Part shown: in pieces, positions 15,728 through 24,052 of the stretch
Layout of the letters: every line of letters begins with the position of its first letter
Numbering within the stretch: position 1 is the stretch's first letter
From: Promethearchaeota archaeon
Lineage (GTDB): Archaea; Asgardarchaeota; Lokiarchaeia; Sigyniarchaeales; SOKP01
Direction: 5' to 3'
Length of the DNA stretch: 35,711 nt
NCBI GenBank assembly: GCA_030603385.1
Contig: JAUVXW010000041.1
Coordinates: forward strand, 1 to 35,711
The notes under the pieces: model-generated
The model's input: only the letters and a program-made list of their open reading frames with translations
Databases searched by the model: none
Told to the model about the DNA's origin: nothing
Translations under genes and position numbers: made by a program

Positions 15728-16855
15728 ATGAAAAAAAAAAAAAAGATTACCCCATTTAATTCACCGGTTTTATTAACAATAAACGCTTATAAAAGAATCG
15801 TTGGTTATGCTATTAGATATGCCAATGACGATATAAGTGAAAAGAAATGGCGTGAAGTATATGGAATCTTAATAGGAACTATAGAAAATAATGCTAAAGT
15901 TATCGTAAAAGATGCCATACCCATGGTTGTAGGTGATCGAGCAGGAGTTACTTATGAAAATAAACAATACGTTGATATGGCTCAAATTGATGCGTCTATA
16001 TTTGAAAGATCAGTTCAAGATGATAAAAATGATTTCATAATCGGCTGGTTTCACACCCATCCGAATTTTGGTTTTTTCTATAGTCCTATCGATTGTATGA
16101 CTCAGTTGGGTTACCAAATACCAAATCCTTTTGCTGTAGGATTAATTTTTGATCATTCTAAAAGAGATTCTAAAGATTATTTTCTGGGTATAGCTGGCTT
16201 ACGGTTAAAAGATCCTGACTTGGGCATGTCATCTACTTATAATTTGATAGAGTTAAATTATGAAGAAGATCAAAAAATAATGGCTCAAAAGGCTGATAAG
16301 GCTATCAAAAAGGTCAATCGAAATATTAGCAATGTGTTGAAAGAAATAAAATCTATCGATGAAGTGTTGCGTAAAAAAATGCTTGCTCAACTTCAGAGGA
16401 ATTATGGATTGATTTTAGTTCCAAAAGAAGATATTAAAGTAACCGATAATGAAGAGGAAGCTGAAGAGGATGAGCTCTATTTGTATGAGTGGGATCCAGA
16501 TTTTTTTAAAAAAACATATAGAATCCCAAAATTTAGAGAAAAAATTGAGAAAACCATCTCGGAAGCTTATGACGAATTAGATAAATTAGTGGAAAAAAAT
16601 GAAACAGAAAAATTTGAAATCAGAAAACAGAAATTGTCAAAAAAAATTCAAAATATGTTAGCGAAACCAAACGAATGGTATGATAAATTAATGGATGAAT
16701 TTTCTAAGAGAATAGAAGTTATAAGCCAATTCTTTAATTATTTAGATACTTATGAAAGAAAAATTATAGAACATTTTGAAGAGAGAAGTTCTGAATATTA
16801 CAAAATTTTAGACGACCTAAATGTCAGGGCAGAATTAAACTTAGAGAATTTTTAA
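15728..16855 (+). CDS. JAMM/MPN+ metalloprotease, RPN11-like, with C-terminal coiled-coil region
   Basis: 375 residues from ATG 15728 (a TTG at 15722 is the only upstream option). The MPN+ motif is complete: Glu43 in REVYGILIG, then HTHP-NFGFFYSPID, which fits H-x-H-x7-S-x2-D with His109, His111, Ser119 and Asp122. This is the zinc isopeptidase site of RPN11-type deubiquitinases. From residue 170 on, the protein is long, charged and helical, with an acidic patch NEEEAEEDE and a predicted coiled coil to the end, unlike minimal archaeal JAMM proteins. The likely role is cleavage of ubiquitin-like modifiers or sampylation-type conjugates; no ubiquitin, E1 or E2 gene is in the window. Codons 2-6 lie in a run of 14 A (15731-15744) that is prone to slippage. 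Confidence 0.88.
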   Translation: MKKKKKITPFNSPVLLTINAYKRIVGYAIRYANDDISEKKWREVYGILIGTIENNAKVIVKDAIPMVVGDRAGVTYENKQYVDMAQIDASIFERSVQDDKNDFIIGWFHTHPNFGFFYSPIDCMTQLGYQIPNPFAVGLIFDHSKRDSKDYFLGIAGLRLKDPDLGMSSTYNLIELNYEEDQKIMAQKADKAIKKVNRNISNVLKEIKSIDEVLRKKMLAQLQRNYGLILVPKEDIKVTDNEEEAEEDELYLYEWDPDFFKKTYRIPKFREKIEKTISEAYDELDKLVEKNETEKFEIRKQKLSKKIQNMLAKPNEWYDKLMDEFSKRIEVISQFFNYLDTYERKIIEHFEERSSEYYKILDDLNVRAELNLENF

Positions 16856-17003
16856 TACAAAAAATTGTTTATAGTTTTGTTAAACTTTAATAATATGCGT
16901 AAATATTATCAAATTAAGAATGTTAGAAAAAATTTAATATAGATAAGATATTAATAAGATTAAGTAAAGCTTCTTTTTAATGAAATTTATATTTTTTTCT
17001 CGA

Positions 17004-17010
17004 GAGAGGT
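17004..17010 (+). promoter_or_regulatory. Ribosome binding site of the Alba gene
   Basis: GAGAGGT at 17004-17010 ends 6 bases before ATG 17017, one of the few clear Shine-Dalgarno-like sites in the window. Confidence 0.55.
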
Positions 17011-17016
17011 TCTTTC

Positions 17017-17355
17017 ATGGTTTATGAGACTACTATTATAATCAGAAGTAGAAGTGATAAAGAAAAATCGATTAAGGACGCAATATTTGCATTTTCTGGT
17101 GGTAAAAAATCATTACTAATTAAGGGGGAGGGTGAAGAAATAAGTACAGCAGTTGAAGTTGCTGAAATATTAAAAAATCGTATGTACCCCCGATTAGAAA
17201 TTGGAAATGTTTCTTTAGGAAGTCGTCCCTTTTTTGACAACAGGAACCGTAGATACGATAACAGATACAATAACAGAAATAATAAATTTAATGGAAATAA
17301 AAAAGATATTATATCGAAAATTGAAATTACGCTTCAAACGAAATCTATTGCATAA
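17017..17355 (+). CDS. Alba-family nucleic-acid-binding protein with Asn/Arg-rich loop
   Basis: 112 residues. The Alba fold is recognised from the first strand TTIIIRSRS, the helix DAIFAFSGG, LLIKGEGEEISTAVEVAEILKNRM, the strand LEIGNVSLGSRPF and the final strand SKIEITLQTK. Alba binds RNA and DNA as dimers and is abundant in archaeal chromatin; eukaryotic relatives are Rpp20/Rpp25. The usual lysine for acetylation near the N-terminus is not obvious. The loop between strands 3 and 4, which normally inserts into the minor groove, is expanded to about 25 residues and rich in Asn, Arg and Tyr (FFDNRNRRYDNRYNNRNN), resembling RGG/RN low-complexity RNA-binding tails. It is followed by a small zinc-ribbon gene 3 bases on. 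Confidence 0.8.
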   Translation: MVYETTIIIRSRSDKEKSIKDAIFAFSGGKKSLLIKGEGEEISTAVEVAEILKNRMYPRLEIGNVSLGSRPFFDNRNRRYDNRYNNRNNKFNGNKKDIISKIEITLQTKSIA

Positions 17356-17358
17356 TAT

Positions 17359-17529
17359 ATGAAATCTAATTTTAAGAATTTAGGTCCATTATTAGACGAA
17401 ACTCGAACATCTGAAGTTTGCGCTCTTTGCAATAATTTCATTTATAAACGCGTTTATTTTGATGAAAATTCTAAAGAGAAGAGAAAAACCGTATTTGTTT
17501 GCAAGAATTGTTTAAATAATGAACTTTAA
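17359..17529 (+). CDS. Small zinc-ribbon protein
   Basis: 56 residues from ATG 17359 to TAA 17527-17529. Two paired cysteines, CALC and CKNC, about 30 residues apart with a positively charged hairpin between them, form a typical four-Cys zinc ribbon. It begins 3 bases after the Alba stop, so it shares that transcript, and it may be an RNA-binding partner (inference). Its 3' end faces the VTT gene 10 bases away. Confidence 0.72.
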   Translation: MKSNFKNLGPLLDETRTSEVCALCNNFIYKRVYFDENSKEKRKTVFVCKNCLNNEL

Positions 17530-17539
17530 TTGGAATGAT

Positions 17540-18364
17540 CTAACTATTCTCACTACTTGATTGCTTTTTTTGTTTTCTTTTTTCAAGAAATTTTGTCCAA
17601 TCAAAAGCCATTATAAAAAACATCGCAGTGATAGTGACTAACAATAAGATTGCTTCTGTAATAATACTAGATTTACTATTGGATTGAATTCCTTGAGCTG
17701 TAAACCCAAGTGCGATAAATATAGGCCAACAACAATAAAATAATATAGTAAAGTTCTTACCTAACCACCCTGGAACGATGCATTTCCAAAAAGGGTATCT
17801 TATCATTCCTAAAGGTATGAATAGAATATCATCGGGTAGTGGAGTTAAAGCAAAAAGGAATATATATAATGGAGTACGTTTCTGATTTTCCAAAACTAAT
17901 TTTCCAAACCCGTCTACATTATTTAACAATTCGGAACGCCGCTCTTCTGCAATTTTTTTTGTACCATACCCCACAGCATAACCAGTTAATTCTCCTAAGG
18001 CACTCCCTAAACCACCAACAAGTGTAATACCTATAATTTCAAACCAAAAACCTCCAGATGCCAAAGTTTGGGTAAGAGTTAGTCCACTAGTAGAATATTT
18101 AAACATTATTGAATTTGAAAGGGAAAATATAACAAAAGGAAAAGGTATGGGAAAACCTATCGATGCAGAGCCTAAAAAGCATATCCCCAAAGAAATAAGT
18201 AGAGCCCAATAATAATTGGATCCCTCAGTTACAACTGTTAGATTCTCTCTTAACTGAATTATGGCATTTTGGATTTCTGGAAAAAATAGAAATAGGAGGA
18301 TATAAATAATGATAATTAAATAGAAACTAGTGAACACAATTGTTAACTTCTTCGGAACGGCCAT
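17540..18364 (-). CDS. VTT-domain (SNARE-associated/DedA-like) membrane protein
   Basis: 274 residues with about six hydrophobic segments. The VTT core is visible as IGFPIPFPFVIFSL, GGLGSALGELTGYAVGYG (conserved Gly-rich G-x-x-x-G-E---Y--G) and LFALTPLPDDILFIPLGMIRYPFWKCIVPGWLGK, containing the proline-rich reentrant loop. The family includes bacterial DedA and eukaryotic TMEM41/VMP1 lipid scramblases. A lipid-flipping role is therefore likely, but not shown. It begins 4 bases after the stop of the cyclophilin-like gene, so the two are one unit. It ends with TAG, evidence that TAG normally acts as a stop here. Confidence 0.78.
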   Translation of the reverse strand: MAVPKKLTIVFTSFYLIIIIYILLFLFFPEIQNAIIQLRENLTVVTEGSNYYWALLISLGICFLGSASIGFPIPFPFVIFSLSNSIMFKYSTSGLTLTQTLASGGFWFEIIGITLVGGLGSALGELTGYAVGYGTKKIAEERRSELLNNVDGFGKLVLENQKRTPLYIFLFALTPLPDDILFIPLGMIRYPFWKCIVPGWLGKNFTILFYCCWPIFIALGFTAQGIQSNSKSSIITEAILLLVTITAMFFIMAFDWTKFLEKRKQKKQSSSENS

Positions 18365-18368
18365 AATT

Positions 18369-18761
18369 CTAAGATTTTTTAGATATTTTCGTATTCAATC
18401 CATTTCTTGCTTCTAATAATAATTCAAGATTTGAATTCACTTTACCTACTTTATTCACTTTATTTGGCATTTGCATATTTTCTATAAGAATTACTAACTC
18501 ATCAGTCTTGGGATTATATATAATATCTCCTTTCTCTACTTCCTTTACTGATTTAGGATTTGAACCTTTAAAAATTCCTAACCCGGGGAGTGTCCAGTAA
18601 TTCTTCGAACCAAAACTAAATCTACCTCTCATATTAATTGGTAGTTTTTCAATTATCGCATCTGCAGAAAATGGAGCAATATATCTTATAATATGTCCTT
18701 CTATTGTGCCAATTCCGAAAAACTCAATTTTTATTGGTACTATACCTGTATCACTATTCAT
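18369..18761 (-). CDS. Cyclophilin-like fold protein (DUF369/TM1367 type)
   Basis: 130 residues. The pattern IKIEFFGIGTIEGHIIRYIAPFSADAIIEKLPIN, then RFSFGSKNYWTLPGLG, then VEKGDIIYNPKTDELVILIEN and a final N-KVGKV is that of the small archaeal/bacterial cyclophilin-like family, which has the cyclophilin barrel without the usual isomerase active-site residues. Function unknown. Stop codon is TAG (18369-18371). The VTT gene follows 4 bases on. Upstream lies a 626-base region without a reliable gene. Confidence 0.72.
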   Translation of the reverse strand: MNSDTGIVPIKIEFFGIGTIEGHIIRYIAPFSADAIIEKLPINMRGRFSFGSKNYWTLPGLGIFKGSNPKSVKEVEKGDIIYNPKTDELVILIENMQMPNKVNKVGKVNSNLELLLEARNGLNTKISKKS

Positions 18762-19387
18762 ACTTTATAAATAATGTAATTACAGATATTTATATTATTT
18801 TAAATTGATACATAAATTTTTTCGTCAATGAAATCTAAAAAATTATTATTATATTTAATAACAAGATTTAAATACTTCTTTTATCATATATAGAGTTGAA
18901 GAGGATAATAGGTTGCATTGGAATTAGATACATAATTACGGTTCAAACACCGAATTTATTATTTGCTAAAAAAATAAACTGATTCCGACATTTTTTTGTT
19001 TTTGATACGAGATAACAATCAATATCAATAGATTAATTCCCATATATTCCTGTAGTGCTTAATACGAAAATACAGAAAAGTTGATTTTCACATAACTTCT
19101 GATAACCATTTTTGAAAATTAGCATATTGGAGTAAAATCATAAGTTCTTCATTTAATCCATGGTTGAATATGTACATGCTTTGGCAATGAGACATTATTA
19201 CTCTGAGGATTGAGTTTAGCTTAATTTGTATTAAATTCTTATTCACAAGACATTTAAACAATGAGAAATTTGGTTTTAAATGAGAAATTTTTATAAATAG
19301 GAGCTTTGATTACATAATTGCTTCATAGGATAATGATTCTATACATTCCTTTGATTCAAAGAATAATCGGAGCACCTATTGTCCTTT
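18762..19387. other. 626-base stretch without a supported gene; promoter-like and hairpin elements
   Basis: No convincing reading frame and no tRNA. It contains a TTTAAATA box on the plus strand at 18867-18874, then a hairpin at 18934-18956 (AATT-A-CGGT / ACCGAATT, loop TCAAAC). Further on are two copies of AATGAGAAATTT (19260-19271 and 19279-19290), the second running straight into a TATA-like TTTTTATAAATAG (19288-19300). A 51-codon frame (ATG 19333 to TAA 19488) with a hydrophobic start follows that box but overlaps the nucleotidyltransferase gene antisense. The stretch could hold one or two non-coding RNAs or decayed sequence. Confidence 0.35.
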
Positions 19388-20233
19388 TCACTTTTGTTCT
19401 AAGCTCAATATATCTGATTTTGTATCGATATCAAGATATATGTATTGGGGATCAATGGGAACTGCATAAAGTATATTTTTATGCTTAATTATATGGTTAA
19501 GTATTTCTCTAATTGTGGTTGCTGAAATTTTCCTTTCGGTCTCTATAATTTTATTAATAATTCTATAGTTAAAAACAAATAAGGGTACTATTTGATTAAT
19601 CTCTTCATTGTTATCAATTTCACTTAGTTTTCTTTGCTGTACTTCTTTAACCACTATTTCTTTTGATCCTAATTCTTCAATTTTTGCAATTGAAATTAAT
19701 TTTTTAGAATTTAATTTTGTTTTTAGATTAATTGCTTTCGTTTTCTGGTAAAAAACCATCGATTTATTATCAGGAATAGTGAGGCTGTTAGAGATAATTT
19801 GAAAAATTTCTTTCAATAAAATTGATTCATAGTAAGTATCACCAGGAAAAACCAAATAGAATTTACCTTTTTTAATAATAGCTTTTCTGTTTGTTATTGA
19901 AAGAAAAGAATATAATGGTCCCATTTTATAATTATTACCAGAGTTAACTAGTAATATTTTGTTTTGAAGAGATTCATCTTTTTTCTTGAGGGAAGAGATG
20001 TATTTTTCTATCTCCTCTCTTAGATGCCCAGTTATAATAACAATTGATGTTATGTTTAGTTTAATTAAATTGAAAATTAAATGAGATAGAATTGGCTTAT
20101 CATATATTTTAATTAATGGTTTTGGTATGTTATGAATAAAATCACTTATCCGCGTCCCTTCACCAGCACATAATATTATCGATATTAAATTTTCTATTAG
20201 TTTATTCTTTTGTAGTGACAATTTTATTTCCAT
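19388..20233 (-). CDS. Sugar-phosphate/choline-type nucleotidyltransferase
   Basis: 281 residues. The NTP-transferase signature ILCAGEGTRI-DFIHNIPKPLI is near residue 20, followed by KPILSHLIFNLIKLNITSIVIITGH and the catalytic acidic strand FPGDTYYES near residue 128. C-terminal RIINKIIETERKISATTIREIL is the dimer/specificity part and LDIDTKSDI closes the domain. It probably activates a sugar-1-phosphate or small phospho-alcohol with NTP for glycan or lipid synthesis; the substrate is open. The ATG at 20233 overlaps the end of the methionine aminopeptidase gene by 32 bases. A TTG at 20221 would shorten this, and either way coupling to map is likely. Confidence 0.78.
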   Translation of the reverse strand: MEIKLSLQKNKLIENLISIILCAGEGTRISDFIHNIPKPLIKIYDKPILSHLIFNLIKLNITSIVIITGHLREEIEKYISSLKKKDESLQNKILLVNSGNNYKMGPLYSFLSITNRKAIIKKGKFYLVFPGDTYYESILLKEIFQIISNSLTIPDNKSMVFYQKTKAINLKTKLNSKKLISIAKIEELGSKEIVVKEVQQRKLSEIDNNEEINQIVPLFVFNYRIINKIIETERKISATTIREILNHIIKHKNILYAVPIDPQYIYLDIDTKSDILSLEQK

Positions 20234-21119
20234 CCATATCCAATACGATTGTATGTTCTTCTTGAGCTACGGGTTCTTTACTTTTTTCTATTAAAATGGG
20301 ATATTTATCCAAAATCTTTCTTCCTAAAAATGTTTCAATAGTTCTCTGAATTTTGGATTTAGGAATAAGATTATTATTAACAATCCAGCGAGGGGAAAAA
20401 GGGAGATGTTTGAAATTCTTCTCGATTTTATTCATATATCCTTGTTGTTCATATGGCATATTTTTTTTGACTCTTTTTACAAATCGATATATATATGAGT
20501 ATTTTCCATTTTCAACTTTCCCTACTCCAGAAGTAGCAAACGGTTCACAAGCATAAGCATCTCCAGGTTTTAAGATTTGATCATGTAGTTTTTCTTTATA
20601 GTTTGGAATAAATGGTCCTGCATGTAAATTATATTGCTTTAGCTCATGACCACCCAGATTTGTTATTGGTCTTAATCCCCTATTCATAATTTTTTGAGCA
20701 ATTACTTCACCTAATTCATACAATTTAATTCCAGGATTAAACAATTCTATAGCCGCATCAAGAGCTTCTCTTGCAGCATCAATATAATTTTGAAGTTTAG
20801 GATCTTCATCTAAGTTAATAGTAAAAGCGGAATCTGCAATATATCCGTTAAAAATAGCACCGACATCAATTTTCAATAGACCTTTTTCAGGAATAACTGT
20901 TTTATCGTCAATTTCTGGGCTATAGTGTGCTGCAATTTCATTTAAAGACATATTTATTGGAAAAGATAATTCGCATCCTGCTTTGATTATTTCTGCTTCA
21001 CATCTGTTGGCTATTTCTAAGAATGGTACTCCAGGATTAATAATCCTTTTTGCTAATTTTTTTGCAGCAATAACCCCCTTTCCAGCTCGTATATAATCTT
21101 GAATATACTCTTCGCTCAT
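20202..21119 (-). CDS. map: Methionine aminopeptidase, type II
   Basis: Removes the initiator Met from new proteins. 305 residues, a usual length for archaeal type II enzymes. Metal ligands seen: Asp85 (KIDVGAIFNG), Asp96 (IADSAFT), His158 (GGHELKQY), Glu192 (CEPFAT) and the Glu in AQEEHTIV (287 or 288). His65 in IAAHYSP is the substrate-binding His. The type II insertion of about 60 residues lies after residue 200. It follows aspS on the same strand by 36 bases and overlaps the nucleotidyltransferase start, so the three form one minus-strand unit joining tRNA charging, protein maturation and a sugar enzyme. Confidence 0.95.
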   Translation of the reverse strand: MSEEYIQDYIRAGKGVIAAKKLAKRIINPGVPFLEIANRCEAEIIKAGCELSFPINMSLNEIAAHYSPEIDDKTVIPEKGLLKIDVGAIFNGYIADSAFTINLDEDPKLQNYIDAAREALDAAIELFNPGIKLYELGEVIAQKIMNRGLRPITNLGGHELKQYNLHAGPFIPNYKEKLHDQILKPGDAYACEPFATSGVGKVENGKYSYIYRFVKRVKKNMPYEQQGYMNKIEKNFKHLPFSPRWIVNNNLIPKSKIQRTIETFLGRKILDKYPILIEKSKEPVAQEEHTIVLDMDGNKIVTTKE

Positions 21120-21155
21120 AATTTCAATATTTATGTGTAATTATAGTAAAAATTT

Positions 21156-22475
21156 TTAAGGTTCAAGACGATCTGGTGTCCTAGGGTAAAAAACGGCTTC
21201 TCGGATATCATCTAACCCACATATCATAGTTAACCATCGATCGACTCCTAAACCGAATCCCGCATGAGGGGGCATTCCATAATCGAATGATTTAAGGTGT
21301 GATTCAAAAGAAACAGAATTAAGTCCTTTTGATTCTAAGGCATTCACCAATTGTATTTTATTATGAACTCTAGTTCCTCCTGAAGTTAGTTCCAACATTC
21401 CTTTTTGTAAGTCAAATGACTCACTGTATTTAGGATCTTTTGAAGGCATAATGTAAAATGGTTTAATTGACATTGGCCAATGGGTAATATAATAATAATC
21501 CGGTAATTCTTTTCCTAATTTTCTATAAGCTTCAGTTGAAGGATCTTCTCCAAATTCAATATTAAATCCAAACTTATTATTAATTAGATCAATGATTTCT
21601 TCATATCTATATCTTGGAAATGGTATTTCAGGTAAACTTGTTTCATTTTCCATTTTTAGAAATTTTAACTCATTCATTTTATTATCTCTAATATCCTTAA
21701 TAACATTGTGTATCAATTCCTCTAATAATTTCATAACATCTTCCATTGTTACAAATGCCATCTCTACATCTAAAATAAAGATTTCACATATGTGTCTTTT
21801 TGTCCGACTTTTTTCAGCTCTAAAACAATCACTTATTTCAAAAACCCTTTCATAAACGCCACTAAGTTGTTCTTTATATAGTTGAGCAGATTGCGTCAGG
21901 AAAGCTTCTCTTTCAAAATACATAATAGGAAACAATTCAGTACCACCCTCTGTGGCAGAGCCTATAATTTTGGGTGTACTGATCTCTGTAAAAGCTTTTT
22001 CAAATAAAAAACGCCTAATGGATCTTAGCATTTCACCCCTAATCTCAAAAACAGCTTGATTTCGAAGGGATCTTAAATCTAGTGCTCTATGATTTAATCT
22101 AAGATCTAATTCTGATATTGTTTCTCCTGTCATATCAATAGGTAATTTATCAGGAGTTCTATTTAATATTTTTATATCAGAAGGTATTATCTCAATTCCA
22201 CCTGGAGCCTTATCAAATGCTTTAACTTTACCTTTTACCATTAAGCAATATTGATAACCAACCTTAGTTTTGTCAAATAAATCATCAGAAATGAGTCCTT
22301 TTTTTAGGGTAATTTGCCTTTCTCCATATTTATCTTGAAGAGATAAAAATTTTAATCCACCAAGATCTCGATAATTTCGAACCCATCCACCCAAAATAAC
22401 CTCATTTCCCACTAAGTCTGGTGTAACGTCTCTTGTAAAATGCGTTTTTCTCCAATCTCCTAACTCATCGAGCAT
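21156..22475 (-). CDS. aspS: Aspartyl-tRNA synthetase, archaeal type
   Basis: Charges tRNA-Asp; archaeal enzymes of this type are often non-discriminating and also charge tRNA-Asn for amidation. The 439 residues comprise an N-terminal OB-fold anticodon domain ([23 protein letters not shown]) and a class II core: motif 1 region around [17 protein letters not shown], the Asp-binding [11 protein letters not shown], motif 2 [15 protein letters not shown], and motif 3 [16 protein letters not shown]. Whether it is discriminating or not is decided by a few loop residues I cannot score reliably. Divergent from the methyltransferase gene across a 90-base AT-rich spacer. Confidence 0.94.
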   Translation of the reverse strand: MLDELGDWRKTHFTRDVTPDLVGNEVILGGWVRNYRDLGGLKFLSLQDKYGERQITLKKGLISDDLFDKTKVGYQYCLMVKGKVKAFDKAPGGIEIIPSDIKILNRTPDKLPIDMTGETISELDLRLNHRALDLRSLRNQAVFEIRGEMLRSIRRFLFEKAFTEISTPKIIGSATEGGTELFPIMYFEREAFLTQSAQLYKEQLSGVYERVFEISDCFRAEKSRTKRHICEIFILDVEMAFVTMEDVMKLLEELIHNVIKDIRDNKMNELKFLKMENETSLPEIPFPRYRYEEIIDLINNKFGFNIEFGEDPSTEAYRKLGKELPDYYYITHWPMSIKPFYIMPSKDPKYSESFDLQKGMLELTSGGTRVHNKIQLVNALESKGLNSVSFESHLKSFDYGMPPHAGFGLGVDRWLTMICGLDDIREAVFYPRTPDRLEP

Positions 22476-22565
22476 ATATTTGTATCAACTTATTTATATT
22501 TTAATTAAAAATATAAATTTAAAAATTAAAGTAAAAATATAATTTTTCCCTTCTTATCTATATTT

Positions 22566-24050
22566 ATGGTAAATTTGAAATGGAAAGGTAAAAAAGATAG
22601 TAAAGAAATTCTTTCAAAAAAATTTACGGCTACACCTTTTCATATTCTTGACAATTATCAGCCGAAAGATTTTGACCTTAAATCAGAAGAAAGATGGCAA
22701 AACTTACTTTGTTGTGGGGAAAATAGAGCAATAATAAATTCATTATTAGACACCCTCGAAAATAAAATATCTCTTATTTATATTGATCCTCCATTTGCTA
22801 CAGGTGGAGATTTTAATCTTAAGATTCAAATAGGTGAAGATGGAAAATACATTGATGATATAGCTTATAAGGATAAGTGGAAAGAGGGATTAGATTCTTA
22901 CCTAACATTTTTATATGAAAGACTTGTTACAATGAAACGATTATTAGCTCATAATGGTTCAATATATGTTCATTTAGATTGGCACATCTCTCATTATGTA
23001 AAATTAATATTAGATGAAATTTTTGGTATTGAGAATTTTAGAAATGAAATTATTTGGGCGTACCCTGCAGCATCTGTTAAAACGAGACACTTTTTTATTA
23101 GATCTTATGATACAATCCTTTTTTATTCAAAATCAAATGATTATGTTTTTAACAATGACCCAAATATATATATGGAATACTCAAATCGAGTTAAAAATGC
23201 CTTAAAGAAAGATGAGCAAGGAACATTTTATTACCGAGGAGGAAGTCATAATGGAAAGAAGTTATCTCGAAAAGTTTATGTTGTACAAGAAGGAATTTTC
23301 CCTAGAGATGTTTGGAATGATATACCCTATATAAGGGCTAATACGTCAGAGTATCAAGGTTTTTCTACACAAAAACCCGAGCGCCTGCTAAAGAGGATAA
23401 TTTTAGCATCAACAAACGAAAAAGATATAGTAGCAGATTTCTTTTGCGGTTCAGGTACTACTCTAGCAGTAGCAGAGAAATTAGGACGACGTTGGGTTGG
23501 ATCTGATATAAATAAATATGCTATTCATATATCAAGAAAGCGAATTCTTAACATAAGTAGTAGCAATGATATCTTAAATTGGAAAAAAAAATACAATAAA
23601 ACATCTCATTCTTTTAAAATTCTTTCACTAGAAAAGGAAATTGAACCACAGTTGATTTCGAAGGAATTTTTAAGAAAAAATGCTCAAATTGAAACTGTTC
23701 ATACAATACAAGAAAGTCCAGAATTAAACATAGAAATATACCAAAATGATAATTCTGTAATAATTGAACTTATTCATTATAATAATCCTTATCTTAATTT
23801 AGTCTCTGAAAAAATCAGAGATAAAATTACATCTTTTTCAGATTGGATTGATTATTGGGCAATAGACTATAATTTTAATAACCATATCTTCAATAATATG
23901 TGGATTTCTTTTAGAACACCAAAAAAGAGAGAATTAACGTTAACATCAAAACCATTTCTTTATGATAAACCAGGAAAATATAATTTATCAATCAAGCTAA
24001 TTGATATATTTGGAATTGAAACTCAAAAATCATACAAAATTATAATATGA
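22566..24050 (+). CDS. DNA methyltransferase, N4/N6 (beta-class, type III-like), orphan
   Basis: 494 residues. Catalytic motif IV IDPPFATGG (DPPF at 74-77) comes before the SAM motif I DFFCGSGTTLAVAEKLGRRWVGSDI (Asp291 to Ile315), which is the beta-class order used by type III Mod subunits and many N6-adenine or N4-cytosine enzymes. A long variable region lies between, with QKPERLLKRII just before motif I. The last 130 residues form an extra domain with an IDYWAIDYNF segment and a beta-rich PGKYNLSIKLIDIFG end, which I recall in some related methyltransferases next to helicases. No restriction subunit, helicase or specificity gene is adjacent. The stop is 2 bases from the convergent truD stop. 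Confidence 0.85.
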   Translation: MVNLKWKGKKDSKEILSKKFTATPFHILDNYQPKDFDLKSEERWQNLLCCGENRAIINSLLDTLENKISLIYIDPPFATGGDFNLKIQIGEDGKYIDDIAYKDKWKEGLDSYLTFLYERLVTMKRLLAHNGSIYVHLDWHISHYVKLILDEIFGIENFRNEIIWAYPAASVKTRHFFIRSYDTILFYSKSNDYVFNNDPNIYMEYSNRVKNALKKDEQGTFYYRGGSHNGKKLSRKVYVVQEGIFPRDVWNDIPYIRANTSEYQGFSTQKPERLLKRIILASTNEKDIVADFFCGSGTTLAVAEKLGRRWVGSDINKYAIHISRKRILNISSSNDILNWKKKYNKTSHSFKILSLEKEIEPQLISKEFLRKNAQIETVHTIQESPELNIEIYQNDNSVIIELIHYNNPYLNLVSEKIRDKITSFSDWIDYWAIDYNFNNHIFNNMWISFRTPKKRELTLTSKPFLYDKPGKYNLSIKLIDIFGIETQKSYKIII

Positions 24051-24052
24051 TT

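Noticed and set aside
18901..18970. tRNA-like segment with GGTTCAAAC
   Set aside because: The TTCAAAC looks like a T loop, but its flanks give only a four-pair stem with no adjacent acceptor stem, and there are no D or anticodon arms.
19333..19488. 51-residue plus-strand frame resembling the start of a peptide-transporter permease
   Set aside because: It overlaps the conserved end of the nucleotidyltransferase antisense and ends quickly; only the first 18 codons lie outside that gene. The TATA-like box in front may be chance.
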